Source: Pseudomonas tructae | GTDB lineage: Bacteria; Pseudomonadota; Gammaproteobacteria; Pseudomonadales; Pseudomonadaceae | Assembly (NCBI RefSeq): GCF_004214895.1 | Contig: NZ_CP035952.1 | Coordinates: 4,226,501 to 4,290,500 of the forward strand | Direction of reading: 5' to 3' | Length of the DNA: 64,000 nucleotides | Shown: one piece after another, positions 36,801 to 43,793 of the stretch | How positions within the stretch are numbered: the stretch's first letter is position 1 | Layout of the letters: each line of letters begins with the position of its first letter | The notes under the pieces: model-generated | What the model was told of the DNA's origin: nothing | What the model saw: only the letters and a program-made list of their open reading frames with translations | Databases searched by the model: none | Translations under genes and position numbers: made by a program

Positions 36801-37493
36801 CAGCACCAGGCCCAAGGCAATTCCGAACTCACCCGCGACGTGCTGGAACAAGCTGTCGACAGCCTGCAACTGCAACTGGCGGCCAGCGAACAGACCTGCG
36901 CCGAACTGCGCGCCGCCCAGGCCGAAGACCAGCGCCGGCAACTGGCGCACCAGGCCCTGGCCGAACAGATCGCCAGCGCCTACAACGAATGGCAGCGCTG
37001 GGCACGGCTCAATGCCCTGATCGGCTCAGCCACCGGCGACACCTTCCGCAAGATTGCCCAGGGCTACAACCTCGACCTGCTGGTGCACCACGCCAATGCC
37101 CAGTTGCGCCAACTGGCCCGCCGCTATCGGCTCAAGCGTGGTGGCAGCCTGCTCGGCCTGCTGGTGCTGGACACCGAAATGGGTGACGAACTGCGCTCGG
37201 TGCACTCGCTGTCGGGCGGTGAAACCTTCCTGGTGTCCCTGGCCCTGGCCCTGGGCCTGGCGTCGATGGCATCGAGCACCCTGCGCATCGAATCGCTGTT
37301 TATCGACGAAGGCTTCGGCAGCCTCGATCCGGAATCGCTGCAACTGGCCATGGACGCCCTCGACGGCCTGCAGGCCCAGGGCCGCAAGGTCGCGGTGATC
37401 TCTCACGTGCAGGAAATGCACGAGCGCATTCCGGTGCAGATCCAGGTTCGTCGCCAGGGCAACGGCCTGAGTACGGTGGAGGTCAGCGGATGA
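33846..37493 (+). CDS. sbcC: Exonuclease subunit SbcC (SMC-like ATPase)
   Basis: SbcC (1215 residues) is the Rad50-type partner of SbcD. Walker A is ITGPTGAGKSTLLD near residue 40. Two very long coiled coils rich in Gln, Glu, Leu and Ala flank a zinc hook CPVC near residue 605, and the ABC signature LSGGETFLVSLALALGLA with Walker B LFIDEGFGSLD lie near residues 1120-1155. The coiled-coil DNA is full of CAG-like codons (Gln), giving long purine-biased stretches but no frameshift. The gene is coupled to sbcD upstream and overlaps the GST gene by four bases downstream. Confidence 0.97.
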   Translation: MKILAIRLKNLASLEGPIEIDFTAEPLASAGLFAITGPTGAGKSTLLDALCLALFGAVPRLNNIGRETKLPEIDSDILTSDPRTLLRRGSGSGFAEVDFVGIDGRRYRARWETNRARDKANGKLQGSRQSLHDLDSEQLLSNQSKAEYKQLIESRLGLNFEQFTRAVMLAQSEFSAFLKADDKERSELLEKLTNTAIYSQLGRRAYSKSKEAEEAHKALQDQASGVLPMAVDARAELDLRYGEALDRFKAEQAQRRQLEQQRSWLVELLQLQEQVQASSAQLHSAQQHHDSLDGERLKLARLEQLAPQRHQFARQQTLNAQLSPLAQSIKAQRQQHEQLHDRQQQLQDDLGKARDALAQALAQQSNSAPSLRQAFAEQNTLARLQQELVNSEALKQQAEQASAQGQQQLLSLTEQQGLSEQRLQQISDQLAQSASLAGLSEAWNAYRDRLQQLMQLGNRLNQGRAELPGLEQRASQALAQLEEQRATLALLYREAEAEPEALAEQIGLLGELLQKNRQQQRQVEELSRLWSNQQDLEQRLQALRDRQQAALQQREQLISEGLNGKNQLSAAEQALNVTRQLLERQRLARSQSVEELRAQLQDDQPCPVCGSQEHPYHQPEALLQSLGRHDQDEEANAQQVVDALKKQLDELRTQLGGVNGQIKEYLHQQEQLGSQQQALLPSLEAHPLYPSLADQDANQRSNWLELQARNLNHDIARDEQRQNTLLTLQKDASRLQQQVQAAQEASQQANQHLNQQHTALTSDQERLEQELASFATLLPDDILNDLRQEPAAAFMRLDQQLALRLDLLQRQKDEQQEHAERQQTLDKTQLQQQTRVHKHEELQHQFSELQRQHQLSRDSLAALLGAQASAEHWQEHLEQAVERARQAEAQTLQQLQQTQAQLIELAAELKAKDERLNALEQEHSEVRTRIEQWRQGHPELDDSGLEQLLAFDDAAVAQLRQGLQDSEKAIEQARTLCQERQQRLDQHQAQGNSELTRDVLEQAVDSLQLQLAASEQTCAELRAAQAEDQRRQLAHQALAEQIASAYNEWQRWARLNALIGSATGDTFRKIAQGYNLDLLVHHANAQLRQLARRYRLKRGGSLLGLLVLDTEMGDELRSVHSLSGGETFLVSLALALGLASMASSTLRIESLFIDEGFGSLDPESLQLAMDALDGLQAQGRKVAVISHVQEMHERIPVQIQVRRQGNGLSTVEVSG

Positions 37494-38083
37494 TCCTCTA
37501 CTCGTTCCGCCGCTGCCCCTGGGCCATGCGTGCGCGGCTGGCCCTGCGCTACGCCGACTGCCCGGTGGAAATTCGCGAAGTCAGCCTCAAGGCCAAGCCG
37601 GCCGAACTGCTGGCGCTATCGCCCAAGGGCACGGTGCCGGTGTTGAGTACTGGTGACCTGATACTGGAGGAAAGCCTGGAGATCATGCGCTGGGCCCTGG
37701 CCCGGCATGACCCGCAGGACTGGCAACTGGTGGCCGACCCGCAGGCGGCGCAGGCTGCCGATGCGCTGATCGAGCGCAATGATCGCGAGTTCAAGGCGCA
37801 GGTCAATCTGTACAAATATGCTGAGCGCTACCCGCAGCACTCCCGGGAAGAGTACCGGGCACAGGCTGAAACCTGGCTGGCCGAGCTGGATGAGCGCCTG
37901 GCGCAGCAGGCCTTTCTGTTCGCCGACCACCCAAGCCTGGCTGATGCGGCGTTGCTGCCGTTGCTGCGCCAGTTCGCCGGGGTGGAGCCACAGTGGTTCG
38001 CCCAGGCGCCCTACCCGCACCTGCGGGCATGGCTGCACGGTTGGCTGGAGTCGCCGCTGTTCAAGGCGATCATGGTGCAGTGA
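37490..38083 (+). CDS. Glutathione S-transferase family protein
   Basis: The 197-residue protein has a thioredoxin-like N-terminal domain (YSFRRCPWAMRARLALRYA; the cis-Pro loop KGTVPVLSTGDLILEESLEIMRW) and an all-helical C-terminal domain (HPSLADAALLPLLRQFAGVE), the standard GST layout. The single Cys in RRCPW suggests a thiol-transferase or glutaredoxin-2-like activity rather than a classical tyrosine GST. It overlaps the end of sbcC by four bases (ATGA), so it is translationally coupled to the DNA repair pair, which is a conserved but unexplained linkage. A REP pair follows directly. Confidence 0.88.
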   Translation: MILYSFRRCPWAMRARLALRYADCPVEIREVSLKAKPAELLALSPKGTVPVLSTGDLILEESLEIMRWALARHDPQDWQLVADPQAAQAADALIERNDREFKAQVNLYKYAERYPQHSREEYRAQAETWLAELDERLAQQAFLFADHPSLADAALLPLLRQFAGVEPQWFAQAPYPHLRAWLHGWLESPLFKAIMVQ

Positions 38084-38087
38084 GCAG

Positions 38088-38157
38088 GTGGGAGCGGGCT
38101 TGCCCCGCGATTAAGGCCTGGCATCCATATCGCATCGCGGGGCAAGCCCGCTCCCAC
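38088..38157. repeat. REP inverted pair 2
   Basis: Copies at 38088-38110 (inverted) and 38135-38157 (direct) of the 23-bp element flank a 24-bp spacer, immediately after the GST gene. Orientation is opposite to pair 1. Confidence 0.92.
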
Positions 38158-38167
38158 ATAAGCTGCG

Positions 38168-38230
38168 TTACAGCGCCAGAATCGGCGAAGAATAGAGGAA
38201 CAGCAGTACCGCCAGAATTCGCCATTTCAT
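38168..38230 (-). CDS. 20-residue hydrophobic microprotein
   Basis: The reading frame MKWRILAVLLFLYSSPILAL starts at ATG 38230, seven bases after a good ribosome binding site (GGGGAAG), and ends in TAA. The product has a positively charged start followed by one hydrophobic stretch, like a signal peptide or a minimal membrane protein. It lies 80 bp downstream of the 59-residue secreted protein gene on the same strand. It is too short for most gene callers. Function is unknown; a leader-peptide or membrane-stress role is possible. Evidence is the start context and the clean hydrophobic profile only. Confidence 0.55.
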   Translation of the reverse strand: MKWRILAVLLFLYSSPILAL

Positions 38231-38310
38231 GTGTGCTTCCCCTGACGTCAATAAATTAGCGTCAAATTCAAACACATGGCTATATGCTATTACCAGAAAA
38301 ATCTACAACC

Positions 38311-38490
38311 TCAGTGCGCAGACTTATGGTCCAGCGCTGCATAGAAGTTGGCGCTTTGTTGCAGGTATTTCTGGGTGTAGCTCTGGGTCGACGATTTACG
38401 CTCGCTCAGCTCGACATGAGCACTCGCCGGCAGAACCACCGAAGCGGAAATGGCAGAAGCGGCGATGACCGAAAAAAGATTGAAGTTCAT
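38311..38490 (-). CDS. Small secreted protein, 59 residues
   Basis: The product has a clear signal peptide (MNFNLFSVIAASAISASVVLPASAH, cleavage after ASA) leaving about 35 mature residues rich in Ser, Gln and Tyr (HVELSERKSSTQSYTQKYL). I do not recognise a function. I chose ATG 38490 because GAGGTC lies just upstream and the signal peptide begins there; an in-frame start at 38568 would put residues before it. It lies 121 bp after the lactonase gene on the same strand and upstream of the 20-residue ORF. It appears to be a real, short exported Pseudomonas protein. Confidence 0.75.
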   Translation of the reverse strand: MNFNLFSVIAASAISASVVLPASAHVELSERKSSTQSYTQKYLQQSANFYAALDHKSAH

Positions 38491-38611
38491 GGCGCTGACC
38501 TCGAAGTCTGTGGTTTGAAGTGGCCGCTTGGGGCCGTGGTTCAAACTTACGCCGCTGATGCGGCGCACAGAAATTCATTGCAGCAGTAGCCAACATCAAG
38601 GCCATTGATAG

Positions 38612-39742
38612 TCAGTTGACGAACTTCAAGTCTGACGGGGCATCCTGGGCCAACTTCTGCACGGTATCGCCCAACAGGCCGGTGCGTGGATCGCGGCGCA
38701 ATACCACGATCTGGTTGCTCTTCTGGTTGGCTACCAGCAGGAACTTGCCGGTGGGGTCGAGGGTGAATTCCCGAGGGTGATCCCCTTCGACACTGCGTCG
38801 CTGCACCTGCATCAGCTTGCCGGTCTTGTCATCGACGGCAAACACCAGCAATTCATTGGCCGTACCGCGGTTGCTGACATACAGAAAGCGCCCGTCAGCC
38901 GACAAGTGCAAGGCACCCGCAGCTTTGGCCGAAGCATCGGTCTGCTCGGTCAGTGGCAGGCGCTGCAGCTCCAGCAGCTTGCCATTGCGATAATCGAAAG
39001 CCACCACCTGCGCGCTCATTTCCAGGGTCAGGTAGGCATGCTTGCCGTCACGGTCAAACAGCAGATGGCGCGGCCCACTGCCCGGTGGCAGGTCTACCGG
39101 TTCGACGGCGCTCAGTGGCTGGCTGGGGCTCGCGCCGTCATAGCGGTAGACAAACACCTTGTCGGCGCCCAGGTCGCTGGCAAACACATACTTGCCGTTG
39201 TCGGATGACACCACCGAATGCACGTGAGGCCCGGTCTGGCGCTGCGGATCGACGCCACTGGGCGCGTGCCGGTACTGCTGCACCGAAGCCTGCAGACGGC
39301 CTTGCCGGTCCACCGGCAGCACACTCAGGCTGCCACCCGGCGCGGGCTGCACGCCATAGTTGGCGACAAACAAGTAGCGCTGGTCATGGCTGAGGCTGGA
39401 GTGGGTCGGCTCATCGCCCTGGCTTGGCACCTGGTTCAGGGCCTTGAGGCTGCCATCCTTGGCGATGGCGAAGCTGCTGACCTGGCCGTTGCCGCCACCG
39501 TTCTCATTGACCGCGAACAGCAGGCGCCTGTCCACCGACAGGGTCAGCCAGGAAGGGTTTTCGCTCTTGAGTACCTGCAGCGGCGTGGGCTCGATCTGGC
39601 CGCTGTCACTGTTGAAGCGATAGCGGTAGATCCCTTCGCTGCTACCTGCGGTGTAGCTGCCGACCAGCAGGTCGTGGGCCTGGGCCGAGAGAATCAGGCT
39701 CATGCTACTGGCGATCAGCAGGTTCTTCAGCAGGCGCGTCAT
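38612..39742 (-). CDS. Exported lactonase-family beta-propeller (6-phosphogluconolactonase-like)
   Basis: The 376-residue protein has a signal peptide (MTRLLKNLLIASSMSLILSAQA) followed by a seven-bladed propeller of the lactonase/YbhE family. Repeated motifs such as GPRHLLFDRDGKHAYLTLEMSAQV and GDHPREFTLDPTGKFLLVANQ are characteristic. Cytoplasmic YbhE-type Pgl hydrolyses 6-phosphogluconolactone, but an exported version would see other lactones, so the annotation as Pgl should be read as family only. I chose ATG 39742, preceded by GAAGAGAA. Its start lies 38 bp inside the 97-residue gene upstream, which suggests coupled translation. Confidence 0.85.
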   Translation of the reverse strand: MTRLLKNLLIASSMSLILSAQAHDLLVGSYTAGSSEGIYRYRFNSDSGQIEPTPLQVLKSENPSWLTLSVDRRLLFAVNENGGGNGQVSSFAIAKDGSLKALNQVPSQGDEPTHSSLSHDQRYLFVANYGVQPAPGGSLSVLPVDRQGRLQASVQQYRHAPSGVDPQRQTGPHVHSVVSSDNGKYVFASDLGADKVFVYRYDGASPSQPLSAVEPVDLPPGSGPRHLLFDRDGKHAYLTLEMSAQVVAFDYRNGKLLELQRLPLTEQTDASAKAAGALHLSADGRFLYVSNRGTANELLVFAVDDKTGKLMQVQRRSVEGDHPREFTLDPTGKFLLVANQKSNQIVVLRRDPRTGLLGDTVQKLAQDAPSDLKFVN

Positions 39743-39998
39743 CGTCGTTCTCTTCGCTGGCCCGAATGGCATCAATACAGACTAGCCGATGCTCGCCCGT
39801 GTCGGCCGCGATCAGCCAGTCGGCCCCTTCCAGCCGTGCGGCGCCGATCTGCTCGGGGGTGAAAGACCATTTCTTCAAGGCGCGGCCGTCCATCAGCTCG
39901 ATGCGCAGGCCGGTGTTATCGAACGTGAAGTCAAAGGCGTGCAGGCCGTCGATCAGGAGCATGTCGCAGGATTCGAGGGCTTGGGAGAGGGTTGTCAT
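39705..39998 (-). CDS. Conserved 97-residue Pseudomonas protein (DUF5629-like)
   Basis: The product MTTLSQALESCDMLLIDGLHAFDFTFD... has no signal peptide, a beta-rich middle (GLRIELMDGRALKKWSFTPEQI; ADTGEHRLVCIDAIRA) and a very acidic C-terminal tail (EENDDDAPAEEP). It resembles a family conserved only in Pseudomonas, which I recall as DUF5629. I chose ATG 39998; a farther in-frame start at 40124 would read through a REP element. The gene overlaps the next one (lactonase) by 38 bp in a different frame. Function unknown. Confidence 0.7.
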   Translation of the reverse strand: MTTLSQALESCDMLLIDGLHAFDFTFDNTGLRIELMDGRALKKWSFTPEQIGAARLEGADWLIAADTGEHRLVCIDAIRASEENDDDAPAEEPADRQ

Positions 39999-40043
39999 TG
40001 CAGGAGTATCACTGGCAGGAAAAACCCATGATACCTGAAAGCA

Positions 40044-40092
40044 TCGCGGGGCAAGCCCGCTCCCACAGTGTAGGAGCGGGCTTGCCCCGCGA
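40044..40092. repeat. REP inverted pair 3
   Basis: Copies at 40044-40066 and inverted at 40071-40092 are separated by only four bases, making a very strong hairpin nine bases after the stop of the RND permease gene on the minus strand. It probably protects or terminates that transcript. Confidence 0.92.
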
Positions 40093-40101
40093 TTGTCACC
40101 C

Positions 40102-42507
40102 TCAATGAGCGAAAATCGAACCACCCTCCTTGCCGACCATTTTCTCCGGCTTGATCAGGAACCGCGCCAGCGCCGGCAGCAGCCACAGCGCGCCGAACAT
40201 GTTCCACAGCAGCATGAAGGTCAGCATCAGGCCCATGTCGGCCTGGAACTTGATCGCCGAGAAGATCCAGGTGCACACGCCGATGGCCAGGCACAGGCCG
40301 GTGAACAACACCGCCTTGCCGGTGGACTTGAGGGTCTGGTAGTAGGCTTCCTGCAGCGGCAGCCCGGCGCGCAGGAAGCTCTCCAGGCGGCTGTAGATGT
40401 AGATGCCATAGTCCACGCCGATGCCCACGCCCAACGCCACCACCGGCAAGGTCGCAACCTTGACGCCGATGCCCATGAAGGCCATCAGGGCGTTGCCCAG
40501 CACCGAGGTCAGCACCAGCGGCAGGACGATGCACAGCGTCGCGGCAAAGGAACGGAAGGTGATCATGCACATCACCGCTACGCAGATGTACACCAGGATC
40601 AGGATGGTCAGCTCGGCCGACTTGATCACTTCGTTGGTGGCCGCCTCGATACCGGCGTTACCGGCCGCGAGCAGGAACTCCAGGCCTTCCTTGTTGTGGG
40701 TGTCGGCAAACTCCTGCACCGCCTTGACCGCCCGATCGAGGGTCTCGGCCTTGTGGTCGTTGAGGAAGATCAGCACCGGCGCCAACGAGCAGTCGGCGTT
40801 GTACAGGCCGTCCGCACGGGAGATCGAGCTGTTGAGCACGTCCGGGTTGCGCGACAGGCTTTCCCATTTCAGGTTGCCCTCGTTCATGCCCTTGATCATC
40901 TGCTTGGACACGGTCACCAGGGAAATCGCCGACTGCACCCCCGGGGTGTTTTCCATCTTCCACATCAGTTCGTCGATCGGCGCCATGGTCGAGTGCACCG
41001 AGCAGCCTTCGGTCGGCGTCTTGACCATGACCACCAGCACGTCGGAGCTGGTCGAGTAGTTGTTGATGATGAAGGCGTTGTCCTGGTTGTAGCGCGAGTC
41101 CGGACGCAGCTCCGGCGCGCCCTGGTCGAGGTCGCCGATCTTCAGGTTCTGGCTGTACCAGAGGCCGCCACCGAAGGCCAGCAAGGCCAGGACAATGGAC
41201 ACCGGCGCCACCTTGGCACTGGCAAAGTTCGACAGCAGGCGCCAGAACGGATGCTCGCGGGTCGCATCCTTCTTGCTGCGCTCGATGGCCTTCTTGCTGA
41301 TGCCGACATAGGAAATTGCCACCGGCAGCAGGATCAGGTTGGTAAAGACGATCACCGCCACACCGATCGAAGCGCCAATGGCCAGCTCGCGGATCACGCC
41401 GATGTCGATGATCAACAGGGTGATGAAGCCCACAGCGTCGGCCAGGATGGCGATCATCCCCGGCAGGAACAATTGCCGGAAGGTTCGCCGCGCAGCGGTC
41501 AGGGCGTTGTCGGCATCACTGGACTGCAAGGCGATGCCGTTGATCTTCTGCACCCCGTGGGAGATGCCGATGGCGAAAATCAGGAACGGCACCAGCATCG
41601 AGTACGGGTCAAGGCCGAAGCCCACCGCATGCATCAGCCCCAACTGCCAGACCACCGCCACCAGGGTGGTGATCAGCACGGCGATGGTGCTGCGGATGCA
41701 CCAGGTGAACCAGTACAGCAGCACCCAGGTGATCACCAGGGCGATACCGAAGAACATCGCCACCATCATCAGGCCATCGATCAGGTCGCCGACCTTCTTG
41801 GCGAAGCCGACAATATGCACCTTCACATGGGGGTTCTGGGCCTGGAACTTGTCGCGGATCTTCTCTTCCAGCTGGTGGGAGAACTGCTGGTAGTCGAGCT
41901 TGATCAGCTTGCCCTGGTCCTGCGGGTCCGGGTAGGACTCCAGCAGCGGGATGTCGATGATGCTCGACTTGAAGTTGTTGGCCACCAGCCGCCCGACCTG
42001 CCCGGACTTGAGCACGTTGTTGCGCAACTGGTCGAGGCTGTCGGCAGAACCGTTGTAGGTCTGCGGGATCACTTCACCCCCGGCAAAGCCCTCCTCGGTC
42101 ACTTCGGTCCAGCGCACGCTGGGGCTCCACAGCGACTTCAAGCCGGAACGGTCGACGCCGGGAATGTAGAACACCTCGTCATGCACCTGACGCAGGGTTT
42201 CCATGTACTCCTTGCTGAAGATGTCGCCATCGGTGGCCTCCACCGAAATGCGCACGGTGTTGCCGAGGTTGGCCAGGTCATTGCGGTGTTCGAGCATCTT
42301 CTCGATGAAGGGATGCTCGAGCGGGATCATTTTCTCGAAGCTGGTGGACGGGCGTATCTGCGTGGCCTGCCAGAACAGGAACACACTGACCAGCAGGCAG
42401 ATGAGAATCACCACCGGGCGGTTGTTGAAGATCAGGCGTTCAAGCAAGGTCGCCTTGTCCTGATGGTGTTGCTGCTGATTCATGTTGAACTGCTCCTGAC
42501 GGGTCAT
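40102..42507 (-). CDS. RND/MMPL-family transporter permease
   Basis: The 801-residue protein has the MMPL/HAE-3 plan: a first helix after a polar N terminus, a large periplasmic loop, five helices (VGDLIDGLMMVAMFFGIALVITWVLLYWF onward), a second loop and five more helices (SAELTILILVYICVAVMCMITF onward). Sterol-sensing-like repeats contain FLIFAIGISHGVQKING and GVGIGVDYGIYIYSRLES, with charged proton-relay residues. It overlaps the YCF48-like gene by four bases (ATGA). Such pairs are found in pseudomonads beside DUF1302 and DUF1329 genes, which are not adjacent here. The likely role is export of lipids or hydrophobic compounds. Confidence 0.9.
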   Translation of the reverse strand: MTRQEQFNMNQQQHHQDKATLLERLIFNNRPVVILICLLVSVFLFWQATQIRPSTSFEKMIPLEHPFIEKMLEHRNDLANLGNTVRISVEATDGDIFSKEYMETLRQVHDEVFYIPGVDRSGLKSLWSPSVRWTEVTEEGFAGGEVIPQTYNGSADSLDQLRNNVLKSGQVGRLVANNFKSSIIDIPLLESYPDPQDQGKLIKLDYQQFSHQLEEKIRDKFQAQNPHVKVHIVGFAKKVGDLIDGLMMVAMFFGIALVITWVLLYWFTWCIRSTIAVLITTLVAVVWQLGLMHAVGFGLDPYSMLVPFLIFAIGISHGVQKINGIALQSSDADNALTAARRTFRQLFLPGMIAILADAVGFITLLIIDIGVIRELAIGASIGVAVIVFTNLILLPVAISYVGISKKAIERSKKDATREHPFWRLLSNFASAKVAPVSIVLALLAFGGGLWYSQNLKIGDLDQGAPELRPDSRYNQDNAFIINNYSTSSDVLVVMVKTPTEGCSVHSTMAPIDELMWKMENTPGVQSAISLVTVSKQMIKGMNEGNLKWESLSRNPDVLNSSISRADGLYNADCSLAPVLIFLNDHKAETLDRAVKAVQEFADTHNKEGLEFLLAAGNAGIEAATNEVIKSAELTILILVYICVAVMCMITFRSFAATLCIVLPLVLTSVLGNALMAFMGIGVKVATLPVVALGVGIGVDYGIYIYSRLESFLRAGLPLQEAYYQTLKSTGKAVLFTGLCLAIGVCTWIFSAIKFQADMGLMLTFMLLWNMFGALWLLPALARFLIKPEKMVGKEGGSIFAH

Positions 42508-43550
42508 GGCTGCACTCCTTCGGCGCCCTGGGCCGAGGCCAGGTGCACGCCACCCTGGCCGACCAGGATCAGGCCTTCGCCGTTACGACCGCTGACACCC
42601 GCCAAGGCGATGCGGTCAGCGCGGTTGTACACGCTGAAGGTCTGGCCGTCATCGCTGCTGCGCAGCACGCTGCCGCCATTGCCCACGAGTACCAGGCTGC
42701 CATCATCGAGAAGCGTAGCGCTTGCCAGGCCAAATTCGAGGCTGCCGCGCGTAGCCTTCAATTCGATCTGTTGCCAGCTATCGCCAAAATCGCTGGAACG
42801 GTACAAGTTGCCGCGCAAGCCGTAGGCCAGCAAGGTGCGTGGCTGAGCAGTGCCGGTGACACCGAACAGCGAGCCTTCATAAGGGCCTTCGAGCTTTTCC
42901 CAGGTCTGGCCGTCATCGCTTGAACGGAACATGCTGCCCTGCTCGCCGACAATGAACAGGCCGGCGTCTTTCACCATGGCGATGCCGTTGAGGTGCAGCT
43001 GGTCTTCGTTGTCCAGCCGCTCGCCGACATCGTTCCAGCTCTGGCCACCGTCGGTGGTTTCGAGCAATGCGCCATAAGCGCCCACCGCGAGGCCATGCTG
43101 GGTGTCCTTGAACCAGACATCGAGCAACGGCGCTTCGCGCGAAAGGTCTTCGAATTGCTTGCTCCAGGTGGCGCCACCGTCGATGCTTGCGAGGATCTGC
43201 GCGTCGTGACCCACGGCCCAACCGTGCTTGTCATCGACGAAGTAAACGGCCGTGAGCAGTTGCCGGGTCGGCACTTTGGCCTGGGTCCAGGTCTTGCCCT
43301 GGTCATCGGAAAACAGGATATGGCCACGATCACCGACGGTGACCAGGCGCGAGCCAGCCTTGGCGACATCCAGCAACAGGCTTTTTTGCGCCTTGTCCGA
43401 CGGGGTGGAATAGTCCGGAGTCTCGCTTGCAGCGGCCTCGACCGTGCCGGTCCACAACCCCATCGCCAGCACCAGCAATCCGCTGGCGGCCAATGCCCAT
43501 GGGCGCGCGCGCGCTGCGCCGCCACTACCTGCCACGTAAGGCTCGGTCAT
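42504..43550 (-). CDS. YCF48/BNR-repeat exported protein, RND partner
   Basis: The 348-residue protein carries repeated sialidase-type Asp-box/YCF48 motifs (FSDDQGKTWTQ, ASIDGGATWSKQF, ETTDGGQSWNDVG, RSSDDGQTWEKL, RSSDFGDSWQQI, RSSDDGQTFSV) that form a propeller. A single hydrophobic N-terminal helix (ALAASGLLVLAMGLWTGTVEAAA) is a signal peptide or anchor. It overlaps the RND permease gene by four bases and is first in the pair, so it probably acts as a periplasmic accessory. Despite the photosystem-assembly name of the family, there is no photosynthetic context. Confidence 0.88.
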   Translation of the reverse strand: MTEPYVAGSGGAARARPWALAASGLLVLAMGLWTGTVEAAASETPDYSTPSDKAQKSLLLDVAKAGSRLVTVGDRGHILFSDDQGKTWTQAKVPTRQLLTAVYFVDDKHGWAVGHDAQILASIDGGATWSKQFEDLSREAPLLDVWFKDTQHGLAVGAYGALLETTDGGQSWNDVGERLDNEDQLHLNGIAMVKDAGLFIVGEQGSMFRSSDDGQTWEKLEGPYEGSLFGVTGTAQPRTLLAYGLRGNLYRSSDFGDSWQQIELKATRGSLEFGLASATLLDDGSLVLVGNGGSVLRSSDDGQTFSVYNRADRIALAGVSGRNGEGLILVGQGGVHLASAQGAEGVQP

Positions 43551-43720
43551 AGATCTGTCCCCCGTTTATTTTGTTTTTTGGGTCAATCTATATGCAGGTA
43601 CTGCCAAAAACCGTGTTCCAGAGCCCCGCAATAGCTAAGGCCATCCTATCGGGGATTGCAAACGGCTGACAACGCACGGGACGTTATGTTTTGTTAAGCG
43701 GGGGGTTTGCGGGGAAACAA

Positions 43721-43785
43721 TCGCGGGGCAAGCCCGCTCCCACAGAGGATTCATGAAATCCTGTGGGAGCGGGCTTGCCCCGCGA
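43721..43785. repeat. REP inverted pair 4
   Basis: Copies at 43721-43743 and inverted at 43763-43785 lie between the start of the YCF48-like gene and the end of pepN. The spacer itself contains GGATTTCAT-type inverted bases (AGGATT/AATCCT), extending the fold. Confidence 0.92.
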
Positions 43786-43793
43786 TAGGGCCA

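Noticed and set aside
40093..42825. A 910-codon open frame opposite the RND permease
   Set aside because: His/Gln/Asp-rich composition without domains; the minus-strand permease has clear helices and family motifs.
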